This document shows, piece by piece, positions 1 to 8,985 of a DNA stretch of 64,000 nucleotides. Both the position numbers and the translations under genes were made by a program. The stretch comes from Paracoccus acridae (lineage in GTDB: Bacteria; Pseudomonadota; Alphaproteobacteria; Rhodobacterales; Rhodobacteraceae): contig NZ_BMIV01000006.1 of NCBI RefSeq assembly GCF_014642735.1, positions 124,001 through 188,000 of the forward strand. Reading direction: 5' to 3'. The notes beneath the pieces are model-generated. The model saw only the letters and a program-made list of their open reading frames with translations, searched no databases and had not been told where the DNA came from. Position 1 is the stretch's first letter. Every line of letters starts with the position of its first letter.

Positions 1-83
1 CGAAGACGCAGGTCCACCTTTACGGCAAGGGCACGCCGCGCCCGGGGCGCAAGATGGGGCACGTCAACCGGATCACCGGATGA
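1..83 (+). CDS. purK: 5-(carboxyamino)imidazole ribonucleotide synthase, C-terminal end (partial)
   Basis: Only the last 26 codons are present; the gene begins before the window. The visible tail carries VHLYGKG and GRKMGHVN, the conserved closing segment of PurK, the ATP-grasp enzyme that carboxylates aminoimidazole ribonucleotide with ATP and bicarbonate in purine synthesis. The TGA stop at 81-83 overlaps the ATG of the following Nudix gene, so the two are probably co-transcribed and translationally coupled. The call rests on a short tail, but the motif is distinctive. Another purine gene, purF, lies just beyond on the opposite strand. Confidence 0.8.
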   Translation, partial: KTQVHLYGKGTPRPGRKMGHVNRITG

Positions 84-520
84 AGCCGCTCCGGCTGGCG
101 GCCCGCGCGGCGATCCTGCGCGACGACCGGCTGCTGCTGGTCAACGCCTATCCCGGCCAGCAGTCCGACCTGTGGTGCCTGCCCGGCGGCGGGGTCGAAC
201 CCGGCCAGTCGCTGCCCGAAAACCTGATCCGCGAAGTGGCCGAGGAAACCGGCCTTGCGATCACCGTCAGCGCCCCGATCCTGGTCAACGAATTCCACGA
301 CCCCGAACGCGGCTTCCATCAGGTCGAGATCATCTTCCGCGCCAGGCTGACCGGCAATGCCGGGATTGTCCTGGAAGATCCCGAAAAGGTGGTGAACCGC
401 TTCACCTGGGCCACGCGCGCCGACCTTGCCCGCCTGCGCCACAAGCCCGGAATGCTGGCCCGCGCCGTTTGGGGCCAGCACGCTGCCTGGTACGACCCGC
501 TGGAACGGATCGTCCGCTGA
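80..520 (+). CDS. Nudix hydrolase
   Basis: This 146-residue protein has the size of a single-domain Nudix enzyme, which cleaves a nucleoside diphosphate linked to another moiety. The Nudix box spans about residues 37-59, with GGVEPGQ followed by REVAEETGL. The glutamate normally found after G-x5 is Gln43 here; the catalytic REVxEE core is intact. A WCLPGGG strand precedes the box, as usual. The ATG overlaps the purK stop (ATGA), so expression probably follows purK. The substrate cannot be read from the sequence; housekeeping removal of damaged or excess nucleotides is one possibility. A GC-rich hairpin follows directly and separates it from the convergent purF. Confidence 0.85.
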   Translation: MKPLRLAARAAILRDDRLLLVNAYPGQQSDLWCLPGGGVEPGQSLPENLIREVAEETGLAITVSAPILVNEFHDPERGFHQVEIIFRARLTGNAGIVLEDPEKVVNRFTWATRADLARLRHKPGMLARAVWGQHAAWYDPLERIVR

Positions 521-521
521 G

Positions 522-575
522 CATCTTCTGTGCGCAAATATCCCACAGGGGGTGCGGGGGACGTGAAGTCCCCCG
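522..575. repeat. Dispersed GATATTT palindromic element, copy A (terminator-like)
   Basis: This element lies between the convergent stops of the Nudix gene and purF. It begins CATCTTCTG, contains CAAATATCCC (reverse complement GGGATATTTG) and ends in an 8-bp perfect hairpin, CGGGGGAC (555-562) with GTCCCCCG (568-575). The same AAATATCC core next to a GC-rich stem recurs at 8081, 11865, 55831 and 60978. Its place between convergent genes fits bidirectional transcription termination. Confidence 0.7.
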
Positions 576-2063
576 TTACTCCGCCGCCTCGTTCATCGCG
601 GTTTCCGATCCCGACTTCATGCGGAACCCACGCTCAAGCTGGTCGAAGGGCGCCACCGGATAATCGCCCGAAAAGCAGGCGTCGCAATATTGCGGGCAGG
701 CCTTGTTGCGGCCCTCGGCCTCGCCCACGGCGCGGTAAAGCCCGTCCAGCGACACGAAGGCCAGCGAATCGACGCCGATCCAGTCGCGCATCTCCTCGGG
801 CGTCATGTTCGCGGCCAGCAGCTTGTCGCGGTCGGGCGTGTCCACGCCATAGAAGCAGGGCCATGCGGTCGGGGGCGAGGCGATGCGGAAATGCACCTCG
901 GCCGCGCCCGCGTCCAGGATCATGTCCTTGATCTTGCGCGACGTGGTGCCGCGCACCACGCTGTCATCGACCAGAACCACCCGCTTGCCCGCGATCAGCG
1001 ACCGGTTGACGTTCAGCTTCAACCGCACGCCCATGTTGCGGATCTGCTCGGTCGGCTCGATGAAGGTGCGGCCCATGTACTGGTTGCGGATGATCCCCAA
1101 CCCGTAAGGGATGCCCGATTCCTGCGCAAAGCCGATGGCCGCGGGCGTGCCGCTGTCGGGCACCCCGCAGACCAGATCGGCCTCGATGGGCGCCTCGCGC
1201 GCCAGTTCCACGCCGATCTGGCGGCGGGTCTCATAGACCGAACGCCCGCCGATGATCGAATCGGGACGCGAGAAATAGACATGCTCGAAGATGCAGAACC
1301 GCCCCGTGGACGGCCCGAAGGGGCGGGACGTTTCGACCTCTCCGCGCGAGATCACGACCATTTCGCCCGGCTCGATCTCGCGGATGAACTCGGCCCCGAT
1401 GATGTCCAGCGCGCAGGTTTCCGACGCCAGCACGAAGCCCTCGCCCACCTTGCCCATGACCAGCGGGCGCACGCCCAGGGGATCGCGCACGCCAATCAGC
1501 TTGGTCCGCGTCATGGCGATGACGGAAAACGCGCCCTCGACCCGGCGCAAGGCGTCCTTCATCCGTTCGGGGATGTTGCGCTGGATCGACCGCGCCATCA
1601 GGTGGATGATGCATTCGCTGTCGCTGGAGGACTGGAAGATCGAGCCGCGCTCGATCAACTCGCGGCGCAGGGCGGCGGCGTTGGTGATGTTGCCGTTATG
1701 GGCGATGGCGCAGCCGCCCATGTGGAATTCGCCGAAGAAGGGCTGCACGTCGCGGATCGCCGTCGCGGCCTTGGTGCCGGCGGTGGAATAGCGCACATGG
1801 CCGATGGCCAGCGGCCCCGGCAGGGTCCCCATCACGTCGGCCTTGGTGAAGTTGTCGCGGACATAGCCGAAGCGGTGGGCGCTGTTGAAGCCGCTTTCGG
1901 GGTCATGGGCGACGATGCCGCCCGCTTCCTGGCCGCGATGCTGCAGCGCGTGCAGGCCAAGGGCCACGAAGCTCGAGGCATCGGCGACGCCGATGACCCC
2001 GAAGATGCCGCATTCTTCATGGAGGCGGTCCGAATCGAACGGATGGGCCAGGAATGGTTGCAT
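576..2063 (-). CDS. purF: Amidophosphoribosyltransferase
   Basis: This 495-residue enzyme catalyses the committed step of purine synthesis, glutamine plus PRPP to phosphoribosylamine. It has a 17-residue propeptide before the N-terminal nucleophile Cys18 (HEECGIFG), a class II glutaminase domain, and a phosphoribosyltransferase domain with the PRPP loop VVLVDDSVVRGTTS. Cysteines in FCIFEHVYFSRPDS, PCFYGVD and CPQYCDACFSGDYP match the [4Fe-4S]-containing Bacillus-type PurF rather than the cluster-free enterobacterial form. It follows cvpA, a classic purF neighbour, and radA on the same strand, so a radA-cvpA-purF transcript is likely, although a 136-base gap with a hairpin separates cvpA and purF. 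Length is normal. Confidence 0.97.
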   Translation of the reverse strand: MQPFLAHPFDSDRLHEECGIFGVIGVADASSFVALGLHALQHRGQEAGGIVAHDPESGFNSAHRFGYVRDNFTKADVMGTLPGPLAIGHVRYSTAGTKAATAIRDVQPFFGEFHMGGCAIAHNGNITNAAALRRELIERGSIFQSSSDSECIIHLMARSIQRNIPERMKDALRRVEGAFSVIAMTRTKLIGVRDPLGVRPLVMGKVGEGFVLASETCALDIIGAEFIREIEPGEMVVISRGEVETSRPFGPSTGRFCIFEHVYFSRPDSIIGGRSVYETRRQIGVELAREAPIEADLVCGVPDSGTPAAIGFAQESGIPYGLGIIRNQYMGRTFIEPTEQIRNMGVRLKLNVNRSLIAGKRVVLVDDSVVRGTTSRKIKDMILDAGAAEVHFRIASPPTAWPCFYGVDTPDRDKLLAANMTPEEMRDWIGVDSLAFVSLDGLYRAVGEAEGRNKACPQYCDACFSGDYPVAPFDQLERGFRMKSGSETAMNEAAE

Positions 2064-2127
2064 CGCGGCATCCTGAATGGCTTTGGGCTGTCCCGCCCCA
2101 TGTAGTGCGGGTGCGACCCAAAGTCAC

Positions 2128-2157
2128 GCCCCCGCAAGCCGACGGGGGCGGTTTTTC
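2128..2157 (+). terminator. GC-rich hairpin between cvpA and purF
   Basis: GCCCCCG (2128-2134) pairs with CGGGGGC (2143-2149) and is followed by TTTTTC on the plus strand. The plus strand has no gene ending here. On the minus strand, the direction of cvpA-purF, the hairpin lies 65 bases upstream of the purF start with no T tract after it. It may therefore act as a leader structure or mRNA-stabilising hairpin for purF rather than as a true terminator. Confidence 0.45.
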
Positions 2158-2199
2158 GTCACCAAACCGTCATGGCAGGGCAGGCATGCGCCCGGCGCA

Positions 2200-2793
2200 T
2201 CAGTTGGCGGGCGGTGTTTCCTGCGCCGAGGGCGTTGCGGTCGCGGTGCAGCCCGCCACCATCTGTTCATAGCGGCTGACGATCCAGCCCGGCGCGTCGT
2301 CGGGGATCTGCTGGTTCATCTGGCCGCGCATCCGCTCGAACACCTGGGCGCTGCGGCTGTTTTCCACCACCGCGACCTGCTGGCTGGTCATCACGCGGTC
2401 ATAGACGATGAAGGCGATCGCGACCAAAAGGATGCCGCGGGCCACGCCGAACAGGAAGCCCATGCCCTGATCCACCCCGCCAAGCGCCGAGCGTTGCACG
2501 ACCGAGGAGAACAGCGGGGTGATGATGGAAAAGACTACAAGCGCCAGCGCGAAGACCACGGCAAAGCCCGCGATGGTCGCCAGTTCGCAGCTGTCGCCGA
2601 GAAAGCGGTCCAGGACCGGCAGTTGCGCGATCAGCGGGCGCATGGCGGCGGCGAAGATGAAGGCCAGCACCGCCGCGCCGATCCATCCCAGGATCGCCAG
2701 CGATTCGCGCACGAATCCGCGCGACCAGGCCAGGATGGCCGAAAGGATGATGACCGCAGCCACCACCGCGTCGATGATCGTGAATCCGTCCAT
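2200..2793 (-). CDS. cvpA: CvpA family inner membrane protein
   Basis: The protein has 197 residues with about four hydrophobic segments in its first 150 residues, beginning DAVVAAVIILSAILAWSRGFVRESLAI, the diagnostic N-terminus of the CvpA (colicin V production) family. The C-terminal 50 residues are hydrophilic and end in a Thr/Ala/Pro-rich tail. CvpA proteins are linked to envelope integrity and colicin V export, with unclear molecular activity. The gene lies between radA and purF on the same strand, an arrangement shared with many Alphaproteobacteria. The family call is firm, the function is not. Confidence 0.88.
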   Translation of the reverse strand: MDGFTIIDAVVAAVIILSAILAWSRGFVRESLAILGWIGAAVLAFIFAAAMRPLIAQLPVLDRFLGDSCELATIAGFAVVFALALVVFSIITPLFSSVVQRSALGGVDQGMGFLFGVARGILLVAIAFIVYDRVMTSQQVAVVENSRSAQVFERMRGQMNQQIPDDAPGWIVSRYEQMVAGCTATATPSAQETPPAN

Positions 2794-2836
2794 GGTTCTT
2801 GCCCCTCGCGCCGGTTATGTTTTCAAGTCAAGCACT

Positions 2837-4201
2837 TCAGCCGGCGCCGAAGACCTCGCCCACGAATCTCGTCAGGTCGGCGATGCGGTTGATCCTCATG
2901 CCCCCTGCGCCCTCGACCTTCTGGCTGTCGGGCAAAATCGCCTGTGAAAAACCAAGTTTCTGCGCTTCTTTCAACCTGTTTTCCGCCTGCGCGACGGGAC
3001 GGAGCGCGCCCGACAGGCTGATTTCGCCGAACAGCACCGCCTCGGGGGGCAGGGCGCTGTCCTCGCGCGCCGACAGAAGCGCGCCGGCGATCGCCAAGTC
3101 GGCGGCGGGTTCGTTGACGCGCATCCCGCCCGCCACGTTCAGGAACACGTCCAACCCCGCGAAGGGAATGCCGCAGCGCGCCTCGAGCACGGCCAGGATG
3201 GTGCTGACCCGGCCCGAGTCCAGGCCCACGACCGTCCGGCGCGGGGATGCCAGGGTGGATGGGGCGACAAGCGCCTGCACCTCGGTCAGAACGGGCCGCG
3301 TGCCCTCGATCCCGGCGAAGACGGCGCTGCCGGGCACCGGCTGGCCGCGTTCGGACAGAAACAGGGCCGAGGGGTTGGCGACCTCGGCCAGGCCGCTGCC
3401 GGTCATCTCGAAGACGCCGATCTCGTCCGCGGGGCCGAAGCGGTTCTTGACGGACCGAAGGATGCGGAACTGGTGGCCGCGCTCGCCCTCGAAATAGATG
3501 ACGGTATCGACCATGTGTTCGACCACGCGGGGGCCCGCGATCTGGCCCTCCTTGGTGACATGGCCCACTAGGAAGATCGCCACGCCCTTGCGCTTGGCGA
3601 ATGTCACCAGTTCATGCGCCGCCGCCCGCACCTGAGCCACGCTGCCCGGCGCAGCCTCGACCTGGTCGGACCAGAGCGTCTGGACGGAATCGATGATGGC
3701 AAGGTCGGGGCGTTCATTGTCCAGCGTGGTCAGGATGTCGCGCAGGTTGGTTTCCGCCCCCAGCCGCACCGGCGCATCCGCCAGGCCCAGCCGCTGCGCG
3801 CGCATCCTGACCTGGGCGCTTGCTTCCTCGCCGCTGATATAGACCGCGTTCGCGCCGCGCCGGGCAAAGGCCGCGGCGCCTTGCAGCAGCAGCGTGGACT
3901 TGCCGATGCCGGGATCGCCGCCGACCAGGATCGCGCTGCCGGGCACAAGGCCGCCGCCCAGCACGCGGTCCAGTTCCTCCATCCCCGACAGGCTGCGCGG
4001 GGGCGGGGCCTCGGTCGTCATCAGGCTGGACAGGGAAACGGCGCGGCCCTTGTGGGCGCCAAGGCCCCGGCCCGGACCCTGGGACAGGGGCGCTTCCTCG
4101 ACAATGGTGTTCCAGGCCCCGCAGGCATCGCAGCGCCCGGCCCATTTCTTGTGGGACGCACCGCAGGCGGTGCAGGTGAAAGCATTGGTGGATTTTGCCA
4201 T
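2837..4201 (-). CDS. radA: DNA repair protein RadA
   Basis: RadA is a RecA-like ATPase that promotes branch migration and processing of recombination intermediates. The 454-residue product has an N-terminal zinc ribbon (CTACG, ten residues, then CDACG), a RecA-type core with Walker A GGDPGIGKST, the RadA-specific VKNRFGP motif, and a C-terminal Lon-protease-like domain without an evident catalytic Ser-Lys pair. I chose the MAKSTNAF start. An in-frame ATG three codons upstream at 4210 (MRGMAKS) is possible, but GAGGGG then lies inside the coding sequence. It heads a minus-strand cluster with cvpA and purF and diverges from the lolC/E gene. Confidence 0.95.
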   Translation of the reverse strand: MAKSTNAFTCTACGASHKKWAGRCDACGAWNTIVEEAPLSQGPGRGLGAHKGRAVSLSSLMTTEAPPPRSLSGMEELDRVLGGGLVPGSAILVGGDPGIGKSTLLLQGAAAFARRGANAVYISGEEASAQVRMRAQRLGLADAPVRLGAETNLRDILTTLDNERPDLAIIDSVQTLWSDQVEAAPGSVAQVRAAAHELVTFAKRKGVAIFLVGHVTKEGQIAGPRVVEHMVDTVIYFEGERGHQFRILRSVKNRFGPADEIGVFEMTGSGLAEVANPSALFLSERGQPVPGSAVFAGIEGTRPVLTEVQALVAPSTLASPRRTVVGLDSGRVSTILAVLEARCGIPFAGLDVFLNVAGGMRVNEPAADLAIAGALLSAREDSALPPEAVLFGEISLSGALRPVAQAENRLKEAQKLGFSQAILPDSQKVEGAGGMRINRIADLTRFVGEVFGAG

Positions 4202-4334
4202 GCCCCTCATGTGGCATCTGGGGGCTGCCGTCGCAATATGGGTATTTGAGCAACGAAGAAGCCCTCACGCCTTTGTCGGCTTGATCTTTGGGGGCGTCCC
4301 GGTCAGGTTCCCCGCGCAAAATCAAGGCGTCCCG

Positions 4335-5636
4335 ATGGCCACACCCCGACCGTTTTCCCGATACGAATTCACCATCGCCTGGCGATACCTGCGCGCCCGC
4401 CGGGCCGAGGGCGGGGTCAGCGTGATGACCTGGATCAGCCTGATCGGCATCGCCCTGGGCGTCATGGCGCTGATCGCCACCCTGGCCGTGCGCGCGGGTT
4501 TCCGGGCCGAGTTCGTGGACACGATCCTGGGGGCCAATGCCCATACGACGGTCTACATGGCGCCGCAGCGCATCACCAACGAATTCACCGAGGATGTCTA
4601 TGTCGTCCCCGGCCGGATCGCGGATTACGACGCCATGGCCGCGAAGCTGGCGCAGGTGCCGGGTGTCACGCGGACGGCGCCCGTGGTTCGCGGCCAGGTC
4701 ATGGCGACCGCCAACGACAGCTCGAACGTGGCCGAAGTGTTTGGCGTAACCCTCGATGATCTCAAGGCAATGCCGCGGATCGTGGATCCCCAGACCTCGG
4801 TCGGCAGCCTTGAGGATTTCGACCGCGGCATCGCCATCGGCTCGGGCATCGCGCGCGAACTGGCGGTGGGCCTGGGCGACCGGATCCGCCTGATCGCCCC
4901 CGAAGGCGCGCGCACGGCCATCGGCACCACGCCGCGCGTCAAGGCCTATGAGGTCACATACATCTTCAGCGCCGGGCGATACGACATCGACCGCACCCGC
5001 ATCTACATGCCCATGGCCGAGGCGCAGTCATATTTCAACCGCGAGGGCGTCGCCGACGAGATCGAGGTCTTCGTCGCCGACCCCGAACGGGTGGACGACT
5101 GGACCCTGCCGCTGATTCAGGCGGCGGGCGATGGCGCGCAGGTCTGGAACTGGCGCGACTCCTCGGGGTCGTTCCTGGCCGCGCTCGACATGGAGGATGA
5201 TGTGATGTTCGTCATCCTGTCGGTGCTGGTGCTGATCGCATCCATGAACATCACCAGCGGGTTGATCATGCTGGTCAAGAACAAGGGCCGCGACATCGGC
5301 ATCCTGCGCACCATGGGCCTGACCGAGGGCGCGGTGCTGCGGGTCTTCTTTCTGTGCGGGGCCTTCACGGGCGTCATCGGCACCATCGCCGGGGTGGTCC
5401 TGGGCGTGCTTCTGGCGCTGAACGTGGACAATATCATGGCCGCGCTGAACGCCCTGACCGGCGGGGGCGCCTGGCAGCCCGAGGTGCGGGGCATTTATCG
5501 CCTGCCCGCCGAATTGCGTGCCTGGGACATCTTCCGCGCGGTGGCGCTGTCGCTGTTCCTGTCCTTCGTCGTTACGATCTTTCCCGCGCGCCGCGCCGCG
5601 CGCATGAACCCGGTCGAGGCCCTGCGCTATGAATGA
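4335..5636 (+). CDS. lolC: Lipoprotein-releasing ABC transporter permease (LolC/LolE family)
   Basis: The protein has 433 residues with an N-terminal transmembrane helix ([21 protein letters not shown]), a large periplasmic domain and three further helices in the last 160 residues, the FtsX/MacB-type fold of LolC/LolE. It would extract outer-membrane lipoproteins from the inner membrane and hand them to LolA. The conserved N-terminal [14 protein letters not shown] is typical. Only one permease gene is present before lolD, so a homodimer is inferred, as is usual in this class. The start at MATPRPFS fits the family; longer reading-frame extensions run into radA. Its stop overlaps the lolD start by 8 bases. 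Confidence 0.93.
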   Translation: MATPRPFSRYEFTIAWRYLRARRAEGGVSVMTWISLIGIALGVMALIATLAVRAGFRAEFVDTILGANAHTTVYMAPQRITNEFTEDVYVVPGRIADYDAMAAKLAQVPGVTRTAPVVRGQVMATANDSSNVAEVFGVTLDDLKAMPRIVDPQTSVGSLEDFDRGIAIGSGIARELAVGLGDRIRLIAPEGARTAIGTTPRVKAYEVTYIFSAGRYDIDRTRIYMPMAEAQSYFNREGVADEIEVFVADPERVDDWTLPLIQAAGDGAQVWNWRDSSGSFLAALDMEDDVMFVILSVLVLIASMNITSGLIMLVKNKGRDIGILRTMGLTEGAVLRVFFLCGAFTGVIGTIAGVVLGVLLALNVDNIMAALNALTGGGAWQPEVRGIYRLPAELRAWDIFRAVALSLFLSFVVTIFPARRAARMNPVEALRYE

Positions 5637-6300
5637 CGTGTTGCGGCTGGAAGGGGTCGGCAAGACCTATGGCAAGGACGGTCCCGCCCCGGTGCCGGTC
5701 CTGCGCGGCCTGGATCTGTCCGTCGCGCGCGGAGAGGTGGTGGCCCTGGTCGCGCCGTCGGGCGCGGGCAAATCGACGCTGCTGCATATCGCGGGGCTGC
5801 TGGACACGCCCGACGCGGGGCGCGTGATCCTCAACGGGCGTGACATGACCGGGCTGCCCGACAAGCCCCGGACCGAGGCGCGGCGGGCCGAGCTGGGCTT
5901 CGTCTACCAGTTCCACCACCTGCTGCCGGAATTCAGCGCGGCGGAAAACATCATCCTGCCGCAGCTTGCCAACGGCGTTCCCCAACGCGACGCCGCCGCC
6001 CGCGCCGCCGATCTTCTGGCACGCGTGGGCCTGTCGGCGCGCGCGGATCACCGCCCGGCGGCGCTGTCGGGGGGCGAACAGCAGCGGGTGGCCTTCTGCC
6101 GCGCCCTTGCCAATGCGCCCGCGCTGCTCTTGGCGGATGAACCCACCGGGAACCTCGACCCCGAGACTTCGGACCGGGTCTTCGACATGCTGATGGCGCT
6201 TGTCCGCGACACGGGCCTGTCGGCGCTGATCGCCACGCATAACCACGACCTGGCCCGGCGCATGGACCGGGTGATCCGTCTCAACCAGACGGTTGCGTGA
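5629..6300 (+). CDS. lolD: Lipoprotein-releasing ABC transporter ATPase LolD
   Basis: This 223-residue ABC ATPase powers lipoprotein release with the preceding permease. Visible motifs are Walker [11 protein letters not shown]-loop [12 protein letters not shown], signature [10 protein letters not shown] and Walker [13 protein letters not shown], followed by H-loop THNHD. The [10 protein letters not shown] segment is a LolD hallmark. The start ATG lies inside the last codons of lolC (8-base overlap), indicating coupled translation. Length is normal for LolD. Confidence 0.95.
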   Translation: MNDVLRLEGVGKTYGKDGPAPVPVLRGLDLSVARGEVVALVAPSGAGKSTLLHIAGLLDTPDAGRVILNGRDMTGLPDKPRTEARRAELGFVYQFHHLLPEFSAAENIILPQLANGVPQRDAAARAADLLARVGLSARADHRPAALSGGEQQRVAFCRALANAPALLLADEPTGNLDPETSDRVFDMLMALVRDTGLSALIATHNHDLARRMDRVIRLNQTVA

Positions 6301-6348
6301 CCCGTGCCGCCGGGGCAAAGTCGGGAAAACGATGCGAAAGGGGCAGCG

Positions 6349-6759
6349 ATGAAGGCAACATATGGGGCGGGTCTGGCCGGACTGGCGATGGCGGGCCTGA
6401 TCGCCGCCTGCGCGCCGCAGGCATCCGACCGCGTGCAGGCGCGCAACGATTTCAATGCGCTTTGCGTCGATTGCCATGGCGCGGACGGTCGTGGCGGCGG
6501 CCCGGCGACCGAGGGGATGGTCCCCCATCCGGTCGATCTGACGCAGGTCGCGGCCAAGAATGGCGGCGTCTTCCCGCGCCTGCAGGTGATGGGCCATATC
6601 TATGGCTTCACGCCCGGCCGCAGCGAATCGCCGATGCCGCAATTCGGCGACCTGCTGGACGGGCCGACCATTCCCTATGACGCGGGCGACGGCAATCCGA
6701 CGCCCACGCCCGTGCGCCTGGTCGCCTTGATGGAATATGTCGAGGCGATGCAGCGTTGA
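6349..6759 (+). CDS. c-type cytochrome, predicted lipoprotein
   Basis: The 136-residue protein starts with a lipoprotein signal peptide whose lipobox is LIAAC, so the mature N-terminus would be lipidated at that cysteine. A single haem-c site [13 protein letters not shown] follows within 30 residues of the lipobox, and a C-terminal Met-rich segment ([15 protein letters not shown]) could supply the axial methionine. It would carry electrons on the periplasmic face. I chose the MKATYGAG start because the signal peptide begins there. The following PAP2 gene starts inside its stop codon (TTGA overlap). The electron partner is unknown. Confidence 0.82.
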   Translation: MKATYGAGLAGLAMAGLIAACAPQASDRVQARNDFNALCVDCHGADGRGGGPATEGMVPHPVDLTQVAAKNGGVFPRLQVMGHIYGFTPGRSESPMPQFGDLLDGPTIPYDAGDGNPTPTPVRLVALMEYVEAMQR

Positions 6760-7256
6760 AGCTGGTGGCAGCCGCCGCCCTTGCGGCGACCCTGGCCCAA
6801 CCCGCCACGGCCGACCCGTTCGGGGATTTCGGCACGGCGATGAAATACGGCCTGCCGCTTGCCGCCGCCGTCTGCGCCGCCCGCGACGACCGGCTGGAGG
6901 ACTTCGCCCTTCGCGGCGCCTTGCAGGCGGCGGTGGTCCTCGGCCTCAAGACCTGGCTGGACGGTACCCCTGTATCGATCCGGCCCAATGGCGAGGGGAA
7001 GGGTTTTCCGTCCGGCCATTCCGCCGCGGCGGCCTTTGGCGCGGCGGATCTGGCGGGCAAGTGCTTTCCTGACGACCGCGCGGCGGGCATCGGCCTTTAC
7101 GGCGCGGCGGGGCTGACGGCGGCAAGCCGGGTCCATGCGGTCGAACATACCGCGCAACAGGCCCTGACAGGCGCCCTCATCGGCTTTTCCTTCGGCGCCG
7201 CCGATTTCGGCATCGGGACCGAGGGCGCCAGCTTCAGCGTGGGGATGCGCTTCTAG
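6756..7256 (+). CDS. PAP2-superfamily (acid phosphatase-like) protein
   Basis: The protein has 166 residues, starts at TTG and has a signal-peptide-like N-terminus (AAAALAATLAQPATA). Three PAP2 motifs can be traced: K-x6-RP (KTWLDGTPVSIRP), PSGH (FPSGHSAAAAF) and SR-x5-H (SRVHAVEH). The aspartate normally found four residues after the last histidine is Gln (HTAQQ). PAP2 enzymes remove phosphates from lipids or small molecules at the membrane or in the periplasm. The start overlaps the cytochrome stop, so the pair is coupled; no functional link is obvious. The stop overlaps the stop of the convergent hydrolase. Activity is uncertain because of the altered motif 3. Confidence 0.72.
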   Translation: MKLVAAAALAATLAQPATADPFGDFGTAMKYGLPLAAAVCAARDDRLEDFALRGALQAAVVLGLKTWLDGTPVSIRPNGEGKGFPSGHSAAAAFGAADLAGKCFPDDRAAGIGLYGAAGLTAASRVHAVEHTAQQALTGALIGFSFGAADFGIGTEGASFSVGMRF

Positions 7257-8083
7257 CGCCCGCAGCGATCCAGCCAGGCATTGATCGCATCCAGCGACTC
7301 CAGCTCGTCCAGCCAGGGGACATGGGCGCGGCCCGGCACCGTGGCCATGATCGCGTCGGGGCGGCGGCGCAGCATCTCGGCCGCGACACCCTCCGACAGC
7401 AGGTCGGAATTGGCCCCCCGGATCAGCGCGACGGGCAGCCCCGCCGTTGCATCCCACAGCGGCCACAGGTCAGGGGACTCGCCCTCGAACGCCGCCAAGA
7501 AGGCCTCGCGCAGGGCAGGGTCATACTGGATGCGCAGCCCTTCCGGCGTTTCCTCGTAATGGCGCCGCGCATCCTCCAGCCAGCGGCCATCGGGGACATT
7601 GGCAAAGCCCGGCATGGCGGCAGGCAGCCGTTCCGCCAGCGCCGCATGCGTCCGCGCCGCCGGATTGCGGCCGACATAGTCGAAGATCCGCTCCAGCCCC
7701 GCGCGCTCGATCACCGGGCCGACATCGTTCAGGCACAGCCCCAGCAGCCGGTCACGCGCCACGGCGGCCAGCAGCATCCCGATCAGCCCGCCGCGAGACG
7801 TGCCCAGGATCGCGGCCCTGTCCACCCCTAGGTGATCCAGCAGCGCCAGCGCATCCTTGCCTTCCTGCGGAACGGTATAGGTGGCGGCGCCGGTGCGGTC
7901 GGACTGCCCCCGCCCGCGATAATCCATGCGGATCAGCCGCACGCCCGACAGATGCGGCGCGAGGTAATCGAAATCGCCCATGTTCCGCGTCAGCCCGGCC
8001 AGGCACAGGACCGGCAGCCCCTCGCCCTGGTCCGAATAGGCCAGCCGCGCCCCGTCATCCGCCGTGAAGAACATGCCGCCCAT
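7253..8083 (-). CDS. Alpha/beta hydrolase
   Basis: This 276-residue alpha/beta hydrolase has the nucleophile elbow GTSRGG (serine nucleophile), the oxyanion strand LAGLTRNMGDFD, MDYRGRGQSD, and a late histidine in PGRAHVPWLDE. Two starts, 8083 and 8074 (MGGM), are possible; the reading frame is open further upstream, but that stretch is the dispersed repeat element and the fabI 3' end. It lies downstream of fabI on the same strand, separated by the element at 8081-8166. The substrate is not predictable; esterase or haloperoxidase-like relatives are common. Confidence 0.85.
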   Translation of the reverse strand: MGGMFFTADDGARLAYSDQGEGLPVLCLAGLTRNMGDFDYLAPHLSGVRLIRMDYRGRGQSDRTGAATYTVPQEGKDALALLDHLGVDRAAILGTSRGGLIGMLLAAVARDRLLGLCLNDVGPVIERAGLERIFDYVGRNPAARTHAALAERLPAAMPGFANVPDGRWLEDARRHYEETPEGLRIQYDPALREAFLAAFEGESPDLWPLWDATAGLPVALIRGANSDLLSEGVAAEMLRRRPDAIMATVPGRAHVPWLDELESLDAINAWLDRCGR

Positions 8084-8166
8084 CTTCTGTGCCCAAATAT
8101 CCCGGGGGTCGCCGGTCGGTGCGCCATCGGTTCGAGAACCGATCGGCGACGGGCTGGCCCCCGGCC
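8081..8166. repeat. Dispersed GATATTT palindromic element, copy B (nested hairpins)
   Basis: Same CATCTTCTGTG and CAAATATCCC core as copy A. An outer stem CCGGGGG (8102-8108) with CCCCCGG (8158-8164) encloses an inner perfect hairpin ATCGGTTC (8126-8133) with GAACCGAT (8136-8143). It lies just after the fabI stop and abuts the start of the hydrolase gene, so it can terminate the fab operon and supplies the hydrolase leader. Confidence 0.7.
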
Positions 8167-8171
8167 TGTCC

Positions 8172-8972
8172 TCACAAATTCTCGCTCTGCGGCATTCCCA
8201 GGACGTGATAGCCGCCATCGACCAGCACGATTTCCCCGGTGGTGCAGGCGCCCCAGTCCGACAGCAGCCAGACCGCCGTGCCGCCGATCGCCTCCAGCGT
8301 GGCGTTTTTGCGCAGGGGGGCATTGGCCTCGGTATGGCGGAAGGTCTTGCGCGCCCCGCCGATGGCCGCGCCCGCCAGGGTCTTCATCGGGCCGGGGCTG
8401 ATCGCGTTCACGCGGATACCGTCGGGGCCCAGGTCGTTCGCCAGATAGCGCACCGTCGATTCCAGCGCGGCCTTGGCAACCCCCATCACGTTGTAGAAGG
8501 GCGTCACCCGGTTCGACCCGCCATAGGTCAGCGTGATCAGCGACCCGCCCCCCGATTCACTGGCCGCCATCAGCGGATGGGCGCGCCGCGCCACCTCGAT
8601 CAGGGAATAGCAGGAAATTTCCAGGCTGTGCTTGAAGTTCGCCCGGCTGGTGTTCACGAAGCGGCCGGTCAGTTCGTTCTTGCTGGAAAAGGCGATGGCA
8701 TGGATCACGAAGTCCAGCTTGCCCCAGCGTTCGGTGATCGCCCCGAAGGCCGCGTCCAGCGATGCGTCGTCGGTCACGTCCACGTCCAGCAGGAAATCCG
8801 ACCCGACCGATGCCGCCAGGGGCTGCACCCGCTTGCCGAAGGCCTCGCCCTGATAGGAAAAGGCCAGTTCCGCCCCCTGGTCCGACACCGCCTTCGCGAT
8901 GCCCCAGGCGATGGAATGGTCGTTGGCGACCCCCATCACAAGCCCGCGCTTGCCTTGAAGAAGATCGCCCAT
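8172..8972 (-). CDS. fabI: Enoyl-[acyl-carrier-protein] reductase (NADH)
   Basis: FabI carries out the last reduction of each fatty-acid elongation cycle and is the target of triclosan-type inhibitors. The 266-residue protein has the divergent SDR nucleotide motif GVANDHSIAWGIA, an upstream tyrosine in LTYGG, and the catalytic YNVMGVAK (Tyr-x6-Lys). The SPGPMKTLA segment forms the substrate loop. It is the last gene of fabA-fabB-fabI, 13 bases after fabB. Coupling fabI with fabA/fabB is typical of Rhodobacteraceae. Confidence 0.96.
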   Translation of the reverse strand: MGDLLQGKRGLVMGVANDHSIAWGIAKAVSDQGAELAFSYQGEAFGKRVQPLAASVGSDFLLDVDVTDDASLDAAFGAITERWGKLDFVIHAIAFSSKNELTGRFVNTSRANFKHSLEISCYSLIEVARRAHPLMAASESGGGSLITLTYGGSNRVTPFYNVMGVAKAALESTVRYLANDLGPDGIRVNAISPGPMKTLAGAAIGGARKTFRHTEANAPLRKNATLEAIGGTAVWLLSDWGACTTGEIVLVDGGYHVLGMPQSENL

Positions 8973-8985
8973 GTACCGGCCCTAC

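Noticed and set aside
2128..2157. Riboswitch in front of purF
   Set aside because: Only a simple hairpin is visible; no conserved purine or other aptamer core could be recognised.
4211..4334. N-terminal extension of the LolC/E gene back to 3894
   Set aside because: The upstream reading frame overlaps radA and lacks a lipoprotein transporter signature; the MATPRPFS start matches the family.
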